Assembly: GCA_035308365.1 (NCBI GenBank) | Contig: DATGGU010000004.1 | Coordinates: 1 to 22,575, forward strand | Source of the DNA: PALSA-505 sp035308365 | GTDB taxonomy: Bacteria > Actinomycetota > Actinomycetes > Streptosporangiales > Streptosporangiaceae | DNA: 22,575 nt | Direction of reading: 5' to 3' | Shown here: positions 6,749 through 15,041 of the stretch, piece after piece | Layout of the letters: every line of letters starts with the position of its first letter | How positions within the stretch are numbered: the stretch's first letter is position 1 | Program-made: the position numbers and the translations under genes | Notes under the pieces: generated by a model | What the model was told of the DNA's origin: nothing | The model's database searches: none | Seen by the model: the letters and a program-made list of their open reading frames with translations, nothing else

Positions 6749-8706
6749 TGGAGTTGCGCCGGCCGATGCGCTGGGCCTTCAGCCGCCACGATCAGCCTGA
6801 GCGCCCTGACCCGGACAGCAGGCCCGCGGCCGCGGGCGACGTTCAGTTCCGGATCCTCGGCCCGCTCGAGGTGGTGAGGGGCGGGGAGCCGGTAGTTCTG
6901 CGTGCTCCCCGCCAGCAGGCATTGCTGGCCGTCCTGATCCTCGAAGCCAACCATGTCGTCCCGGTGAGCAGGCTCATCGACGCGATCTGGGATGACGTCC
7001 CGCCCGAGACGGCCAGGAGCCAGGTGCAATTCTGCGTGTCAACCGTGCGCAGGATCACCAGCGCGGTCGTTGTCACCCGCCCGCCCGGCTATCTGCTCGA
7101 CATCCCTGATGAGGCGGTCGACGTCGCCCAGTTCGAGGCGCTGACCGAAGCCGGCCGGATTGCCGCCGACAACGGCCGGGTGAGCGACGCCATCCGGAAC
7201 CTGCGTTCCGCGCTCGGCCTGTGGCGCGGCGCGGCCGCGGCAGGTATCGAGAGCCGGGTCGTCCAGATCGCCGCCACCCGGCTCAACGAGCAGCGGCTCA
7301 CCGTGATCGAGACGTGCATCGGGCTCGAGCTGCGGCTCGGGCGTCATGCCGAGGTTGTCGGCGAGCTGGCCGCGCTGGTAGCCGAGCACCCGCTGCGGGA
7401 GAAGCTGCGCGCCCAGCAGATGCTTGCGCTGTACCGGACCGGCCGGCGGGCCGACGCGGTCGCCGCCTACCGTAAAGCCCGCCAGGTCTTCATCGATGAG
7501 CTGGGCCTGGAACCCGGTGAGGAGCTGCGGCAGCTGGAGCTGGCCATGCTCCGGGGGGTCTCCAGCCTTGACGCCGCTGGCCCGCCTGCCGCCCCGCCCA
7601 GCCAGCCACGCGCGATCGTGCCGCGCCAGCTACCCGCCGGCATCCCCGACTTCACCGGGCGACGGGAAGTGGTCCGGAGCCTGTGCCAGCTCCTGGCCCC
7701 AGCCCGGGGGCCGGACGCGCCGGCGCAGCCCACGCCGGTCGCACTGCTGACCGGGATGAGCGGGACCGGGAAGAGCGCGCTGGCTATCCATGTGGCACAC
7801 CTGCTGGCGGACCAGTTCCCGGACGGTCAGCTATTAATCCCGCTGCGGGACGGTGATGGCCAATCGGTCGGCTCTGACCAGGCGCTGGAGCGTTGCCTGC
7901 GGGCCATGGGTGTGGCGCCAGCCACCCTGCCCAGCGGGTCCGCCGAGCTGGCCGCGATGTACCGCAGCTTGCTCGCGTCCCGGCGCGTCCTCGCCATCCT
8001 CGATGACGCCGCGTCGTTGCCGCAAGTCGTACCGTTGCTGCCCGGTGGCCCTCATTGCGCGGTGATCGTGACCAGCCGGCGGCGGCTGCCCAGCCTGCCC
8101 GGTGCCCACATGTTCGACATCGGCGTGTTCTCGCCCGGCACCGCTCGTGCGCTGCTGTCCCAGGTGCTAAGTGAGGTACAGATGCCGGCCACGCAGGCCG
8201 ACGTGACAACTCTAGCCGAGCTGTGCGGGTTCCTGCCATTGGCGTTGCGCATCATCACTGCCAAGCTGCATGAGCATCCGCACTGGAACATCCGGCAGGT
8301 GATCAGCCGGCTGCAGGATGAGAAGAACCTGCTAGCTGAACTGCAGATCGGGGACACCGGAGTGTCGGCCAGCATCTCGCTCTCCTATGAGAGCCTGCTG
8401 CCCGAAGCCCGGGTCCTGTTCCTGCGCTTGAGCTTGCTCGGAGCCTGCGACTTCGCTGCCTGGGTTTGCGCTCCGCTGCTCGACCTGGAGCCCCAGTATG
8501 CCGATAGCCTGCTGGACCAGCTAGTCGCCTGCCACCTGGTCGAGGTCCGGCGGGGCGATGACGGCTCAGTGCGGTTCCATCTGCACGAGCTCGTCCGCGC
8601 ATTCGCGCTCGGCCACCTGGCCGCGAGCCAGCCCCGTCAGGAGCGGACCGCCGCGCTGAGCCGACTGGCGGCCGCTCGGGCCAACCGTCACGGATCTGCT
8701 GCGTGA
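6748..8706 (+). CDS. SARP-family transcriptional activator with NB-ARC domain
   Basis: The protein has 652 residues, and its ATG at 6748 shares one base with the preceding stop (TGATG). After a 30-residue polar extension comes an OmpR-type winged helix (VQFRILGPLEV, then ALLAVLILEANHVV, SRLIDAIWDD). A bacterial transcriptional activation domain follows to about residue 275 (AVAAYRKARQVFIDELGLEPGEELRQLE). An NB-ARC ATPase carries Walker A GMSGTGKS (336-343) and the Walker B-like RVLAILDDA. It ends in a winged-helix segment (SISLSYESLLPEARVLFLRLSLLG, HLHELVRAFA) without the long TPR array of full AfsR-type proteins. Codon 363 (7834-7836) is TTA, implying bldA-dependent expression. As the last gene of the operon it probably activates that operon through the repeats near 3729-3781, forming a positive loop. 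Confidence 0.9.
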   Translation: MELRRPMRWAFSRHDQPERPDPDSRPAAAGDVQFRILGPLEVVRGGEPVVLRAPRQQALLAVLILEANHVVPVSRLIDAIWDDVPPETARSQVQFCVSTVRRITSAVVVTRPPGYLLDIPDEAVDVAQFEALTEAGRIAADNGRVSDAIRNLRSALGLWRGAAAAGIESRVVQIAATRLNEQRLTVIETCIGLELRLGRHAEVVGELAALVAEHPLREKLRAQQMLALYRTGRRADAVAAYRKARQVFIDELGLEPGEELRQLELAMLRGVSSLDAAGPPAAPPSQPRAIVPRQLPAGIPDFTGRREVVRSLCQLLAPARGPDAPAQPTPVALLTGMSGTGKSALAIHVAHLLADQFPDGQLLIPLRDGDGQSVGSDQALERCLRAMGVAPATLPSGSAELAAMYRSLLASRRVLAILDDAASLPQVVPLLPGGPHCAVIVTSRRRLPSLPGAHMFDIGVFSPGTARALLSQVLSEVQMPATQADVTTLAELCGFLPLALRIITAKLHEHPHWNIRQVISRLQDEKNLLAELQIGDTGVSASISLSYESLLPEARVLFLRLSLLGACDFAAWVCAPLLDLEPQYADSLLDQLVACHLVEVRRGDDGSVRFHLHELVRAFALGHLAASQPRQERTAALSRLAAARANRHGSAA

Positions 8707-8728
8707 TCCGCCCGGCTCGCCTTAGTCG

Positions 8729-9754
8729 CTAACCCTTGACTCGCGCGGCCGCGCGGATGCTGTCCACGGCCGACGAGCGGGCGTCTGGATCAAGCTTGTA
8801 CGGCGTGTAAAGGCTCACCCGGTCAAGGACACCGGCGAAACGGCCGAGCAGCGCGGGTCCGACGCCGTCGGCCGGCGCCACGACCGCAAAAGCGTCCAGC
8901 ATCTCGTCATTGATAACGTCGGCCATCTGCTGCCAGCCGCCGGTCTGGGACAACTCATGCAGCCGCTCATAGGCATCGTCCCAGCCATGCAGCTCGAGCA
9001 CCCGCCGGTAGGCCGGGGTCGAGCCGTAGAACGCGATCTGCTTCTTCGTACCGCGAATCGCCGCTGCCATCTCCTCATCGTCGCGGCCGGTAACGACGAA
9101 CACGGCACACGAGAGTTCGAACGAAGAGAGATCTGCCGACCGTGCCAAGAGCCCCTCCCTGACGACCGGCAGCGTGTGCTCGTCTAGCCAGCGCCGGGTC
9201 GTGAAAGGATGAACGAGCAAACCGTCGGCCGTCTCGGCCGCGGTCTTCGTCATTTCCGCACCCACTGCGGCCAGCATCAGCTTCGGGCCACCGTAATCAT
9301 TAGGCTCCGGCCGGAAGAAGGGCGGCATGAGTGTATGTTTATAAAATTCCCCGGCGAAGTCGAGCGGCTCGCTGAACTGCCATGAGTCCCAAATCGCGCG
9401 TAACGCCGCCACGTATTCGCGCATGCGCCGTGCAGGTGCCGACCACGGCATCGAGAAGCGCCTCTCGATGTGCGCCCGGACTTGCGAGCCCAATCCGAGG
9501 ATGAACCGTCCACGAGAGTAATCGTTAAGATCCCAGGCAGCAGAAGCAGTGATCATCGGGCTCCGGCCGAACGCGACCGCGATCGACGTGCCAAGACGGA
9601 TACGTTCGGTCGCCGCAGCCGCCGGCACGAGCGACATGAATACGTCGTGATTCGTCTCAGCCGCCCACGCCATATCATATCCAGCCGCCTCGGCCGCTGC
9701 CGCCTCATCGGCAGCTGTCCGAAGGTCCGGCTGGATCATCAGATCGACGTACAC
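8729..9754 (-). CDS. LLM-class F420-dependent oxidoreductase
   Basis: The protein has 341 residues and is a luciferase-like monooxygenase-fold (TIM barrel) protein. Recognisable segments are EAAGYDMAWAAETNHDVFM near the N-terminus, ERIRLGTSIAVAFGRSP, GRFILGLGSQVRAHIERRF and GGPKLMLAAVGAEMTKTAAE. These match the actinobacterial F420-dependent LLM oxidoreductases rather than flavin luciferases, but the substrate cannot be told. The start is GTG 9754 with only a weak purine-rich stretch upstream, so the exact start is uncertain. It faces away from the DGPF/ECF42 operon and lies tail-to-tail with the SARP gene 22 bp away, with no hairpin seen in the gap. Membership in the peptide cluster is possible but not shown by arrangement. 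Confidence 0.85.
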   Translation of the reverse strand: MYVDLMIQPDLRTAADEAAAAEAAGYDMAWAAETNHDVFMSLVPAAAATERIRLGTSIAVAFGRSPMITASAAWDLNDYSRGRFILGLGSQVRAHIERRFSMPWSAPARRMREYVAALRAIWDSWQFSEPLDFAGEFYKHTLMPPFFRPEPNDYGGPKLMLAAVGAEMTKTAAETADGLLVHPFTTRRWLDEHTLPVVREGLLARSADLSSFELSCAVFVVTGRDDEEMAAAIRGTKKQIAFYGSTPAYRRVLELHGWDDAYERLHELSQTGGWQQMADVINDEMLDAFAVVAPADGVGPALLGRFAGVLDRVSLYTPYKLDPDARSSAVDSIRAAARVKG

Positions 9755-9942
9755 ACTGCCACACTATGTCCGCGGCTGCGGTTATACCATCCTTAGTAAT
9801 CGCTTTCCAAGTTAACCCAGAAACAGACCTCGTTGCCTAATCGTGATCGGCGTGCGGTCGGCCTGGCAGCCGAGCGGCGGCTGGCTCAGCCGCCCAGGCC
9901 CTTGACCATCTTGCGCCAGAGCTCAAAGATTTCCTGGCGGGG

Positions 9943-9971
9943 TGTCGATTCTGGCTGGGGCCGTTCGTGAC
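9943..9971 (+). promoter_or_regulatory. Candidate ECF42-type promoter
   Basis: TGTCGA (9943-9948) is followed after 17 nt by CGTGAC (9966-9971). ECF42 sigma factors are reported to use TGTCGA at -35 and a CGA/TC-type -10 upstream of DGPF genes, and such a pair is exactly what lies downstream here. Transcription would start about 40 nt before the DGPF ATG. The rest of the 265-bp spacer 9755-10019 showed nothing clear. Confidence 0.55.
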
Positions 9972-10019
9972 CAGGGCGAGAGGCTGGCATGGAGCCGGCC
10001 TGGTGGAGGGAGAACCGAG

Positions 10020-10376
10020 ATGAAGCAGTACCTGCTGGCTGTTCACCACCCCGAGGGCGATCCCGGCCTGTCGGAGGAGGAGATGCAGCGCAGCTTCGCA
10101 CTGGTCGACGCCTACAACAACGAGCTGCAGGCCGCCGGGGCGTGGGTGTTCGCCGGTGGCCTGCACCCGCCGTCCACGGCCACCGTGGTCCGGGCGCAGG
10201 GCGGTCAGGTCGTCACCACCGACGGCCCATTCACCGAGACCAAGGAGCAGCTCGGCGGCTTCTGGATCATCCAGGCCGCCGACCTGGACGCCGCGCTGGA
10301 CTGGGCCGCCAAGGGCTCGGCCGCCTGTGGCCTGCCGGTCGAGGTGCGGCCGTTCCAGGAAGGCCCGCCGGAGTAG
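10020..10376 (+). CDS. YCII/DGPF-domain protein
   Basis: The protein has 118 residues. I chose ATG 10020 because GGAGGGAGAA stands 5-14 nt upstream and MKQYLLAVHHPEGD is the typical family start; an in-frame start at 9942 would only add unlike residues. The hallmark DGPF tetrapeptide is in VVTTDGPFTETKEQLGGFWI. These small YCII-like dimeric proteins are found beside ECF42 sigma factors, whose regulon they form. Their biochemical role is not established. The stop is 3 nt before the sigma factor start, so the two are co-transcribed. Confidence 0.9.
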   Translation: MKQYLLAVHHPEGDPGLSEEEMQRSFALVDAYNNELQAAGAWVFAGGLHPPSTATVVRAQGGQVVTTDGPFTETKEQLGGFWIIQAADLDAALDWAAKGSAACGLPVEVRPFQEGPPE

Positions 10377-10379
10377 CCA

Positions 10380-11597
10380 GTGCCCAGCGCGGATGCGGCC
10401 GCCCTGGAACGGGCTTACCGGGACAGCGCCGGGCGTGCGGTGGCGACCCTGGTCCGCCTCTTCGGCGACATTGACATCGCCGAAGAGGCGGTCCAGGAAG
10501 CCTTCGCGGTGGCCGCCGAGCGCTGGCCCGCGACCGGGGTGCCGCCCAACCCGGGCGGCTGGATCGTCACCACGGCGCGCAACAAGGCACTGGACCGGCT
10601 GCGCCGGGAGTCCTCCCGGTACAGCCGGGAGACCCAGGCGGCCCTGCTCACCTTTGATGCCGAACCGCCGGAGGAGGTGGGGGCGGTGCAGGACGACCGG
10701 CTGCGGCTGATCTTCGCATGCTGTCATCCCGCCCTCGCGGCGGAGGCCCAGCTCGCACTCACCCTGCGGCTGATCGCAGGCTTGCAGACCCCGCAGATCG
10801 CCCGTGCGTTCCTGGTGCCAGAGGCGACCATCGCCCAGCGCCTGGTCCGGGCCAAGCGGAAGATCCGCGCCGCCGGGATCGCGTACCGGGTGCCGGGGGA
10901 CGCCGAGCTGCCCGACCGGCTGCCGCACGTGCTCGCGGTCGTCTACCTGGTCTTCAACGAGGGTTACACGGCCTCGGCGGGCGATGGCCTGGACCGGCCG
11001 GAATTGTGCGCCGAGGCCATCCGGCTGGCCCGGCTGCTCTTTGCCTTGATGCCGGACGAGCCCGAGGTCGCCGGGCTGCTCGCCCTGCTGTTGCTGATCG
11101 GCGCGCGCCGTGACGCGCGGGCCGGCTCCGGCGGCGAACTGGTGCTGCTGACCGGCCAGGACCGCACCCGCTGGGACCGGGCTATGGTGGCCGAGGGCCA
11201 GGACCTGGTGCGGGCCTGCCTGCGCCGCAACCGGCCGGGCCCCTACCAGCTCCAGGCCGCCATCAACGCCGTGCACAGCGACGCGATTACCGCCGATCAG
11301 ACCGACTGGCGGCAGATACTCGCCCTCTACGGCCAGTTGCTCGCGATCATGCCTACGCCGGTCGTCGCGCTCAACCGCTGCGTCGCTCTCGCCGAGGTGC
11401 ACGGCCCGGCCGCTGCCCTGGACGCCGTCAGTCAGCTCAGCCTGGACGGTTACCACCTGTACCACTCGACCCGGGCGGACCTGCTGCGCAGGCTTGGCCG
11501 CAAGGACGAGGCGGCGGCCGCCTACGACGCCGCCATCACAAGGACCGCCAACGGCGCCGAGCGCGCCTTCCTCGAAGACCGCCGCGCCAGCCTCTGA
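10380..11597 (+). CDS. ECF42-type RNA polymerase sigma factor with C-terminal extension
   Basis: The protein has 405 residues and starts at GTG 10380. The N-terminal sigma-2 region includes GDIDIAEEAVQEAFAVAAER and GWIVTTARNKALDRLRRE. A sigma-4 HTH follows (AEAQLALTLRLIAGLQTPQI, PEATIAQRLVRAKRKIRAAG). The remaining 200 residues form the DUF6596/TPR-like extension typical of this group (YLVFNEGYTAS, LCAEAIRLARLLFALMPDEPEV, NRCVALAEVHGPAAALDAV). No anti-sigma factor is encoded next to it, and activity is thought to be controlled through the extension. It probably drives its own operon from the TGTCGA element at 9943. Confidence 0.93.
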   Translation: MPSADAAALERAYRDSAGRAVATLVRLFGDIDIAEEAVQEAFAVAAERWPATGVPPNPGGWIVTTARNKALDRLRRESSRYSRETQAALLTFDAEPPEEVGAVQDDRLRLIFACCHPALAAEAQLALTLRLIAGLQTPQIARAFLVPEATIAQRLVRAKRKIRAAGIAYRVPGDAELPDRLPHVLAVVYLVFNEGYTASAGDGLDRPELCAEAIRLARLLFALMPDEPEVAGLLALLLLIGARRDARAGSGGELVLLTGQDRTRWDRAMVAEGQDLVRACLRRNRPGPYQLQAAINAVHSDAITADQTDWRQILALYGQLLAIMPTPVVALNRCVALAEVHGPAAALDAVSQLSLDGYHLYHSTRADLLRRLGRKDEAAAAYDAAITRTANGAERAFLEDRRASL

Positions 11598-11608
11598 ATT
11601 GTGAGCCG

Positions 11609-12013
11609 TCAGGCGGCCGGGTCGTAGTAGTGGGCGTACTGCCAGACGCCGCGCTCGATGAGCGCCTCGCCGGTCAGGGACCCGAACCTGGCCGGTGAGA
11701 GCGCACCGATCCCGAACCGGTCCTCGCGGCCGCAGATCTGGTCGGCCAGCGCCTCGCCAATGGCCAGCGAACAGGAGAAACCCGACCCATTGCAGCCGCT
11801 GGCCACCCACAGCCCCGGGACGCCGGGCACCGGCCCGGCCAGGAACAGCCCGTCCGGGCTCATGGTGAACAGCCCGCCCCGGTGCTCGGCTACCGGCGCA
11901 CTCGTGGCCAGCGGCACCTCGGCCTCGACCTGCCCGGCCAGCTTCCGCAGCACGTCCAGGTCGAGCGGCACGTGATCGGTGCTGAACGAGCCGGGCTCGT
12001 CCCTTGGGTCCAC
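11609..12013 (-). pseudogene. C-terminal remnant of a DAO-family FAD oxidoreductase
   Basis: The 134-residue frame matches only the last third of D-amino-acid-oxidase/sarcosine-oxidase-like flavoenzymes: FTMSPDGLFLAGPVPGVPGLWVASGCNGSGFSCSLAIGEALADQICG is the usual FAD-closing end segment (residues about 49-95). The N-terminal GxGxxG dinucleotide fold is missing, and upstream in frame a TGA occurs at 12037-12035, where the methyltransferase gene ends. A full member would have about 350-400 residues. It is therefore a truncated relic, though a GTG start just downstream of the methyltransferase could still be translated. Confidence 0.7.
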
Positions 12014-12029
12014 CGGCAGCGGCGACGGC

Positions 12030-12623
12030 TCAGCTCAGCCGGGTGCCAAGCAGCAGCGAGTTGCGCAGGTCCGGCAGGACCACCTCCACCGAGAGCAGCC
12101 GGGAATCGCCGAAGAACAGCTCCCGCTTCACATCCGGCCGTACCGGAGTGGCCGGCGTCACATCGTCCATGACCAACCGCCCGCCCACCCGCACCAGCTC
12201 CACCAGGCTCGCCAGCCCACCCGGATCGCGCCACCCGCCATCGGCGAACAGCAGGCCGAACGGCGCATAGGGCCCAAGCACCGCCCGGGCATCCCCGGTC
12301 AGCACGCTCACCCTGGCATCCCCCGCGAACAGATCCCTCGCCGCAGCCGCCCGGTCCTCATCTATCTCCACCGTGACCAGCGAGCAGTCGGCGGGCATCG
12401 CCCCGGCCATCCAGGCCGCCCCGATCCCCACCCCGGTCCCTATCTCGCCAATCCGGCCGCCCCGGCAGCCCGCCGCCATGACCGCCAGGAACCGCCCCAC
12501 CCCCGGCAGGCAAGCCGACGGAACACCCGGCCCGATGCGCTCCGCTTCTTCCCTGGTCAGCGGGAATCCCAGCCGCCGGGCAAGCACGCAGGCCTGCTCA
12601 ACCAGGTCAGGCAGTTCGTCCAT
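12030..12623 (-). CDS. Class I SAM-dependent methyltransferase (O-methyltransferase-like)
   Basis: The protein has 197 residues from ATG 12623, chosen because GGGAGG lies about 10 nt upstream. A longer in-frame start at 12656 would overlap the ALDH gene end and lacks a site. Motif I is GRIGEIGTGVGIGAAWMA, followed by LVTVEIDEDRAAAARDLFAG (motif II acidic residue), and FGLLFADGGW and GGRLVMDDVTPATP match catechol/caffeoyl-CoA O-methyltransferase-like folds. The substrate is unknown. It follows the semialdehyde dehydrogenase by 29 bp and probably shares its transcript. Confidence 0.85.
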   Translation of the reverse strand: MDELPDLVEQACVLARRLGFPLTREEAERIGPGVPSACLPGVGRFLAVMAAGCRGGRIGEIGTGVGIGAAWMAGAMPADCSLVTVEIDEDRAAAARDLFAGDARVSVLTGDARAVLGPYAPFGLLFADGGWRDPGGLASLVELVRVGGRLVMDDVTPATPVRPDVKRELFFGDSRLLSVEVVLPDLRNSLLLGTRLS

Positions 12624-12652
12624 GACCGCGATTCCTCCCAGGCACAACCGGC

Positions 12653-14095
12653 TCACAGGCCAGGCGGGAGCAGCGCGGGCGGGCAGTCCTGGTAGACGAC
12701 CGGAACGAGCCAGCGCCGAATCGCCGCCGCGCCCACCGACGTGTAGGCGGGCGCCGTCGTGGCAGGCCAGGGTCCGCCATGATGCTGCGCCCAGGCGACG
12801 GCGACACCGGTCGGCCAGCCGTTGACGACCACCCGCCCGGCGGTGCGCCCGAACACCTCCAGCACCCGCCGGGCCGCCGCCACGTCACCGGCCGCAGCCT
12901 CATCCACGTGCACGCATCCCGCCAGGTTGCCGCCCAGCCGGCCCAGGACCGCAACCAGCGACCCCACATCCGGGTAGCTGATGACCAGCCCGGCCGGGCC
13001 GAACCGTTCCTCCGTAAGGGTGGGCAGGCCGGCGGCGAAGTCGTCCAGGCCTGCCTGGAACGCCCGGGGCGTGGCCGCCCACGGGCCCTCGCCCCGCCGC
13101 CCGGTGGCCAGCGGCCGGACGGCGGGATGACCGGCCAGCCCGGCCACGGCTGTCTCGAACCCGGAGTGGATCCGTTCCGACAGCATTGGCCCACCGGCCG
13201 CCGCCGACACCGCCGCAGCGACAGCCTCCAGCAGCCCGTTGTCCTGCGATGGCACGAACAGCAATCCGGGATTGGTGCAGAACTGCCCAGCCCCCAGCGT
13301 CAGCGATCCCGCATACCCCGACGCAATCGTCCCGGCCCGCGCCGATGCCGCCCCAGGCAGCACGACCACCGGGTTGACCGACCCCAGCTCCCCGAAGAAC
13401 GGGACCGGCACCTCCCGCTCGGCACAGATCCGCTGCAACGCCAGCCCACCCCGCGCCGACCCGGTGAACCCCGCAGCCGCGAGCAACGGGTTGCGCAGCA
13501 GTGTCACCCCCGCGTCCACCCCGTGCACCAGGCCGAATATCCCAGCAGGCGCCCCGGCCGACACGAGCGCCCCGGAAACGACCTGAGCCGTCAGCATCGA
13601 CGTACGCGGGTGACCCTCGTGCGCCTTCACGATGACCGGGCACCCGGCCGCCAGCGCCGACGCGGTGTCCCCACCCGCCACCGAGAAGGCAAACGGGAAG
13701 TTCGAGGCCGCGAACACTGCAACCGGCCCCACCGGCCGGTTGATCCGGCGCAGGTCAGGCTCTCCGGGCGAGTGTGCCACGTCCAGGTAACCGCCGTCCC
13801 GCAGCACGCCGGCGAACAGCCGAAGCTGCCCGGTGGTCCGCCCCACCTCCCCGGTCAGCCGCACCTCGCCCAGCGCGGTCTCCGAGTCGGCCAGCGCTGC
13901 CAGCTCGTCAGCCTGGGAGTCCAGCGCGTCCGCGACCGCCGCCAGCACGTCCGCGCGCACCGACGGCGCCAGCCCGGCCCACTCCCCCGCTACCGATGCG
14001 GCCAGCTCAACGAGTGCGTCCACTCCCTCCGCCGGAGTTTCCAGCACCGGCTCCCCCACCGGCTCACCGGTTCGCGGATCGTATCCCTGGATCAT
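12653..14095 (-). CDS. 2-oxoglutarate semialdehyde (2,5-dioxovalerate) dehydrogenase
   Basis: The protein has 480 residues of the aldehyde dehydrogenase family, oxidising an omega-aldehyde acid with NAD(P)+. It has the oxyanion Asn in ASNFPFAFS (N132), the general base E236 in FFGELGSVNP and the nucleophile C273 in GAGQFCTNPG. The SNFPFAFSVAGGDTASALAAG and ELGSVNP signatures are those of the 2-oxoglutarate-semialdehyde dehydrogenases that end oxidative pentose and uronate pathways. Its ATG overlaps the stop of the uronate-dehydrogenase-like gene (ATGA), so the two are translationally coupled. This supports a route from a sugar acid to 2-oxoglutarate. Confidence 0.88.
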   Translation of the reverse strand: MIQGYDPRTGEPVGEPVLETPAEGVDALVELAASVAGEWAGLAPSVRADVLAAVADALDSQADELAALADSETALGEVRLTGEVGRTTGQLRLFAGVLRDGGYLDVAHSPGEPDLRRINRPVGPVAVFAASNFPFAFSVAGGDTASALAAGCPVIVKAHEGHPRTSMLTAQVVSGALVSAGAPAGIFGLVHGVDAGVTLLRNPLLAAAGFTGSARGGLALQRICAEREVPVPFFGELGSVNPVVVLPGAASARAGTIASGYAGSLTLGAGQFCTNPGLLFVPSQDNGLLEAVAAAVSAAAGGPMLSERIHSGFETAVAGLAGHPAVRPLATGRRGEGPWAATPRAFQAGLDDFAAGLPTLTEERFGPAGLVISYPDVGSLVAVLGRLGGNLAGCVHVDEAAAGDVAAARRVLEVFGRTAGRVVVNGWPTGVAVAWAQHHGGPWPATTAPAYTSVGAAAIRRWLVPVVYQDCPPALLPPGL

Positions 14096-14901
14096 GTCGG
14101 GTACCCCACGTCCAGGCTGTGCGAGGTGAACTCGCCGCCCAGGTAATCGAAGAGCGCGTCGCCGGGCTCGGCCTCACCGTAGCTGGCGATCACGTCCTCG
14201 GCGTAGGCCTCGGCGTCATCCTGCGGCTCATAGCCGAGCGCCCGCGCCTCATCCAGCGAGACCCAGCCGCCCCTGGTGTTCGCCGACACGCCATAGATGA
14301 CGCGGTACCCAGGGCTCTGCGTGGTCAGGCAGGCGCCGAACAGCCGCCCCGCGTCATCCGGCGACAGCCAGGTGGACAGCTGCCGGTGATCGTAGGGACG
14401 TTCGGAGCAGGTCAGGATGCGGACGCAGATCACGTCCATGCCATAACGATGGTGATACAGCGCGCCCAGCGCCTCGCCGGTCGCCTTGCTCACGCCGTAG
14501 TAGGTGTCGGGCGCCGGGAACGCGTAGTCCGGGACCGGAAACGCCGACCGGGGGGTGAAGCCGACCACGTGGTTGGACGAGGCGAAGATGACCCGCTGCA
14601 CCCCGGCCCGCCTGGCCGCCTCGAACGCCACGTAGGACCCGTGGATGTTGACCTTGAGTATCCGGCCCCAGGGCGCCTCGCCAGCCTGCGCCGCCAGATG
14701 GATGATCGCGTCCGCTCCCTGGCAGGCCTTGGTCATCGCGTCGATGTCGGTGGCCGACGCTCTGACCACCTCCTCGCCCGGGCCGCTGACGGTCAGCTTC
14801 GCGATGTCGAGCAGCCGCAGCGTCCGCTCCGGGCTGGCCAGCCTGGTGCGCAGCATGTTACCGATGCGCCCGCCCGCGCCCGTTATAAGAATGACCGGCA
14901 T
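14092..14901 (-). CDS. Uronate dehydrogenase-like NAD-dependent SDR
   Basis: The protein has 269 residues of the extended short-chain dehydrogenase/NAD-epimerase family. The nucleotide-binding motif is TGAGGRIG (7-14) and the catalytic Tyr135 and Lys139 are in YYGVSK, with Ser near FASSNHV. The C-terminal TWLSPDDAGRLF and YGVSANT...LGYEPQDDAEAYAE match bacterial uronate dehydrogenases, which oxidise galacturonate or glucuronate to aldarolactones in the cytoplasm. A conserved WWD there is replaced by GWV, so the substrate may differ. The ATG at 14901 has no clear ribosome binding site, but TAGTGT stands 7 nt before it on the minus strand, suggesting a leaderless message. Confidence 0.82.
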   Translation of the reverse strand: MPVILITGAGGRIGNMLRTRLASPERTLRLLDIAKLTVSGPGEEVVRASATDIDAMTKACQGADAIIHLAAQAGEAPWGRILKVNIHGSYVAFEAARRAGVQRVIFASSNHVVGFTPRSAFPVPDYAFPAPDTYYGVSKATGEALGALYHHRYGMDVICVRILTCSERPYDHRQLSTWLSPDDAGRLFGACLTTQSPGYRVIYGVSANTRGGWVSLDEARALGYEPQDDAEAYAEDVIASYGEAEPGDALFDYLGGEFTSHSLDVGYPT

Positions 14902-14935
14902 TCTCTACACACTACTGTGCTGGCTTGAAAGCTCA

Positions 14936-15040
14936 CGTTATTCAAAAAAGCATCCCCCTCTGTGGTTGCTGTGGTCGTGACCTGGCCCGATCGCTCGCGC
15001 AGGCCCTTCGGGCCCGCACTCACGATGCGGTTGAATAACG
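14936..15040. repeat. 10-bp inverted repeat flanking the SDR/dehydratase spacer
   Basis: CGTTATTCAA (14936-14945) and its reverse complement TTGAATAACG (15031-15040) bracket the short spacer between the SDR gene and the end of the dehydratase gene. Between them lies a small GGCCC-TTC-GGGCC hairpin (15002-15014) that could slow transcription leaving the dehydratase gene. The arms are AT-rich against the GC-rich surroundings and may be operator halves for loop formation. Confidence 0.45.
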
Positions 15041-15041
15041 C

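Noticed and set aside
9837..11810. Long 657-residue minus-strand frame
   Set aside because: It is antisense to the DGPF and ECF42 genes, is Gly/Arg/Gln-rich, and has no domain; a high-GC shadow frame.
12779..14928. Plus-strand frames of 455 and 384 residues
   Set aside because: They run antisense to the dehydrogenase and SDR genes and have Pro/Arg-rich shadow composition.
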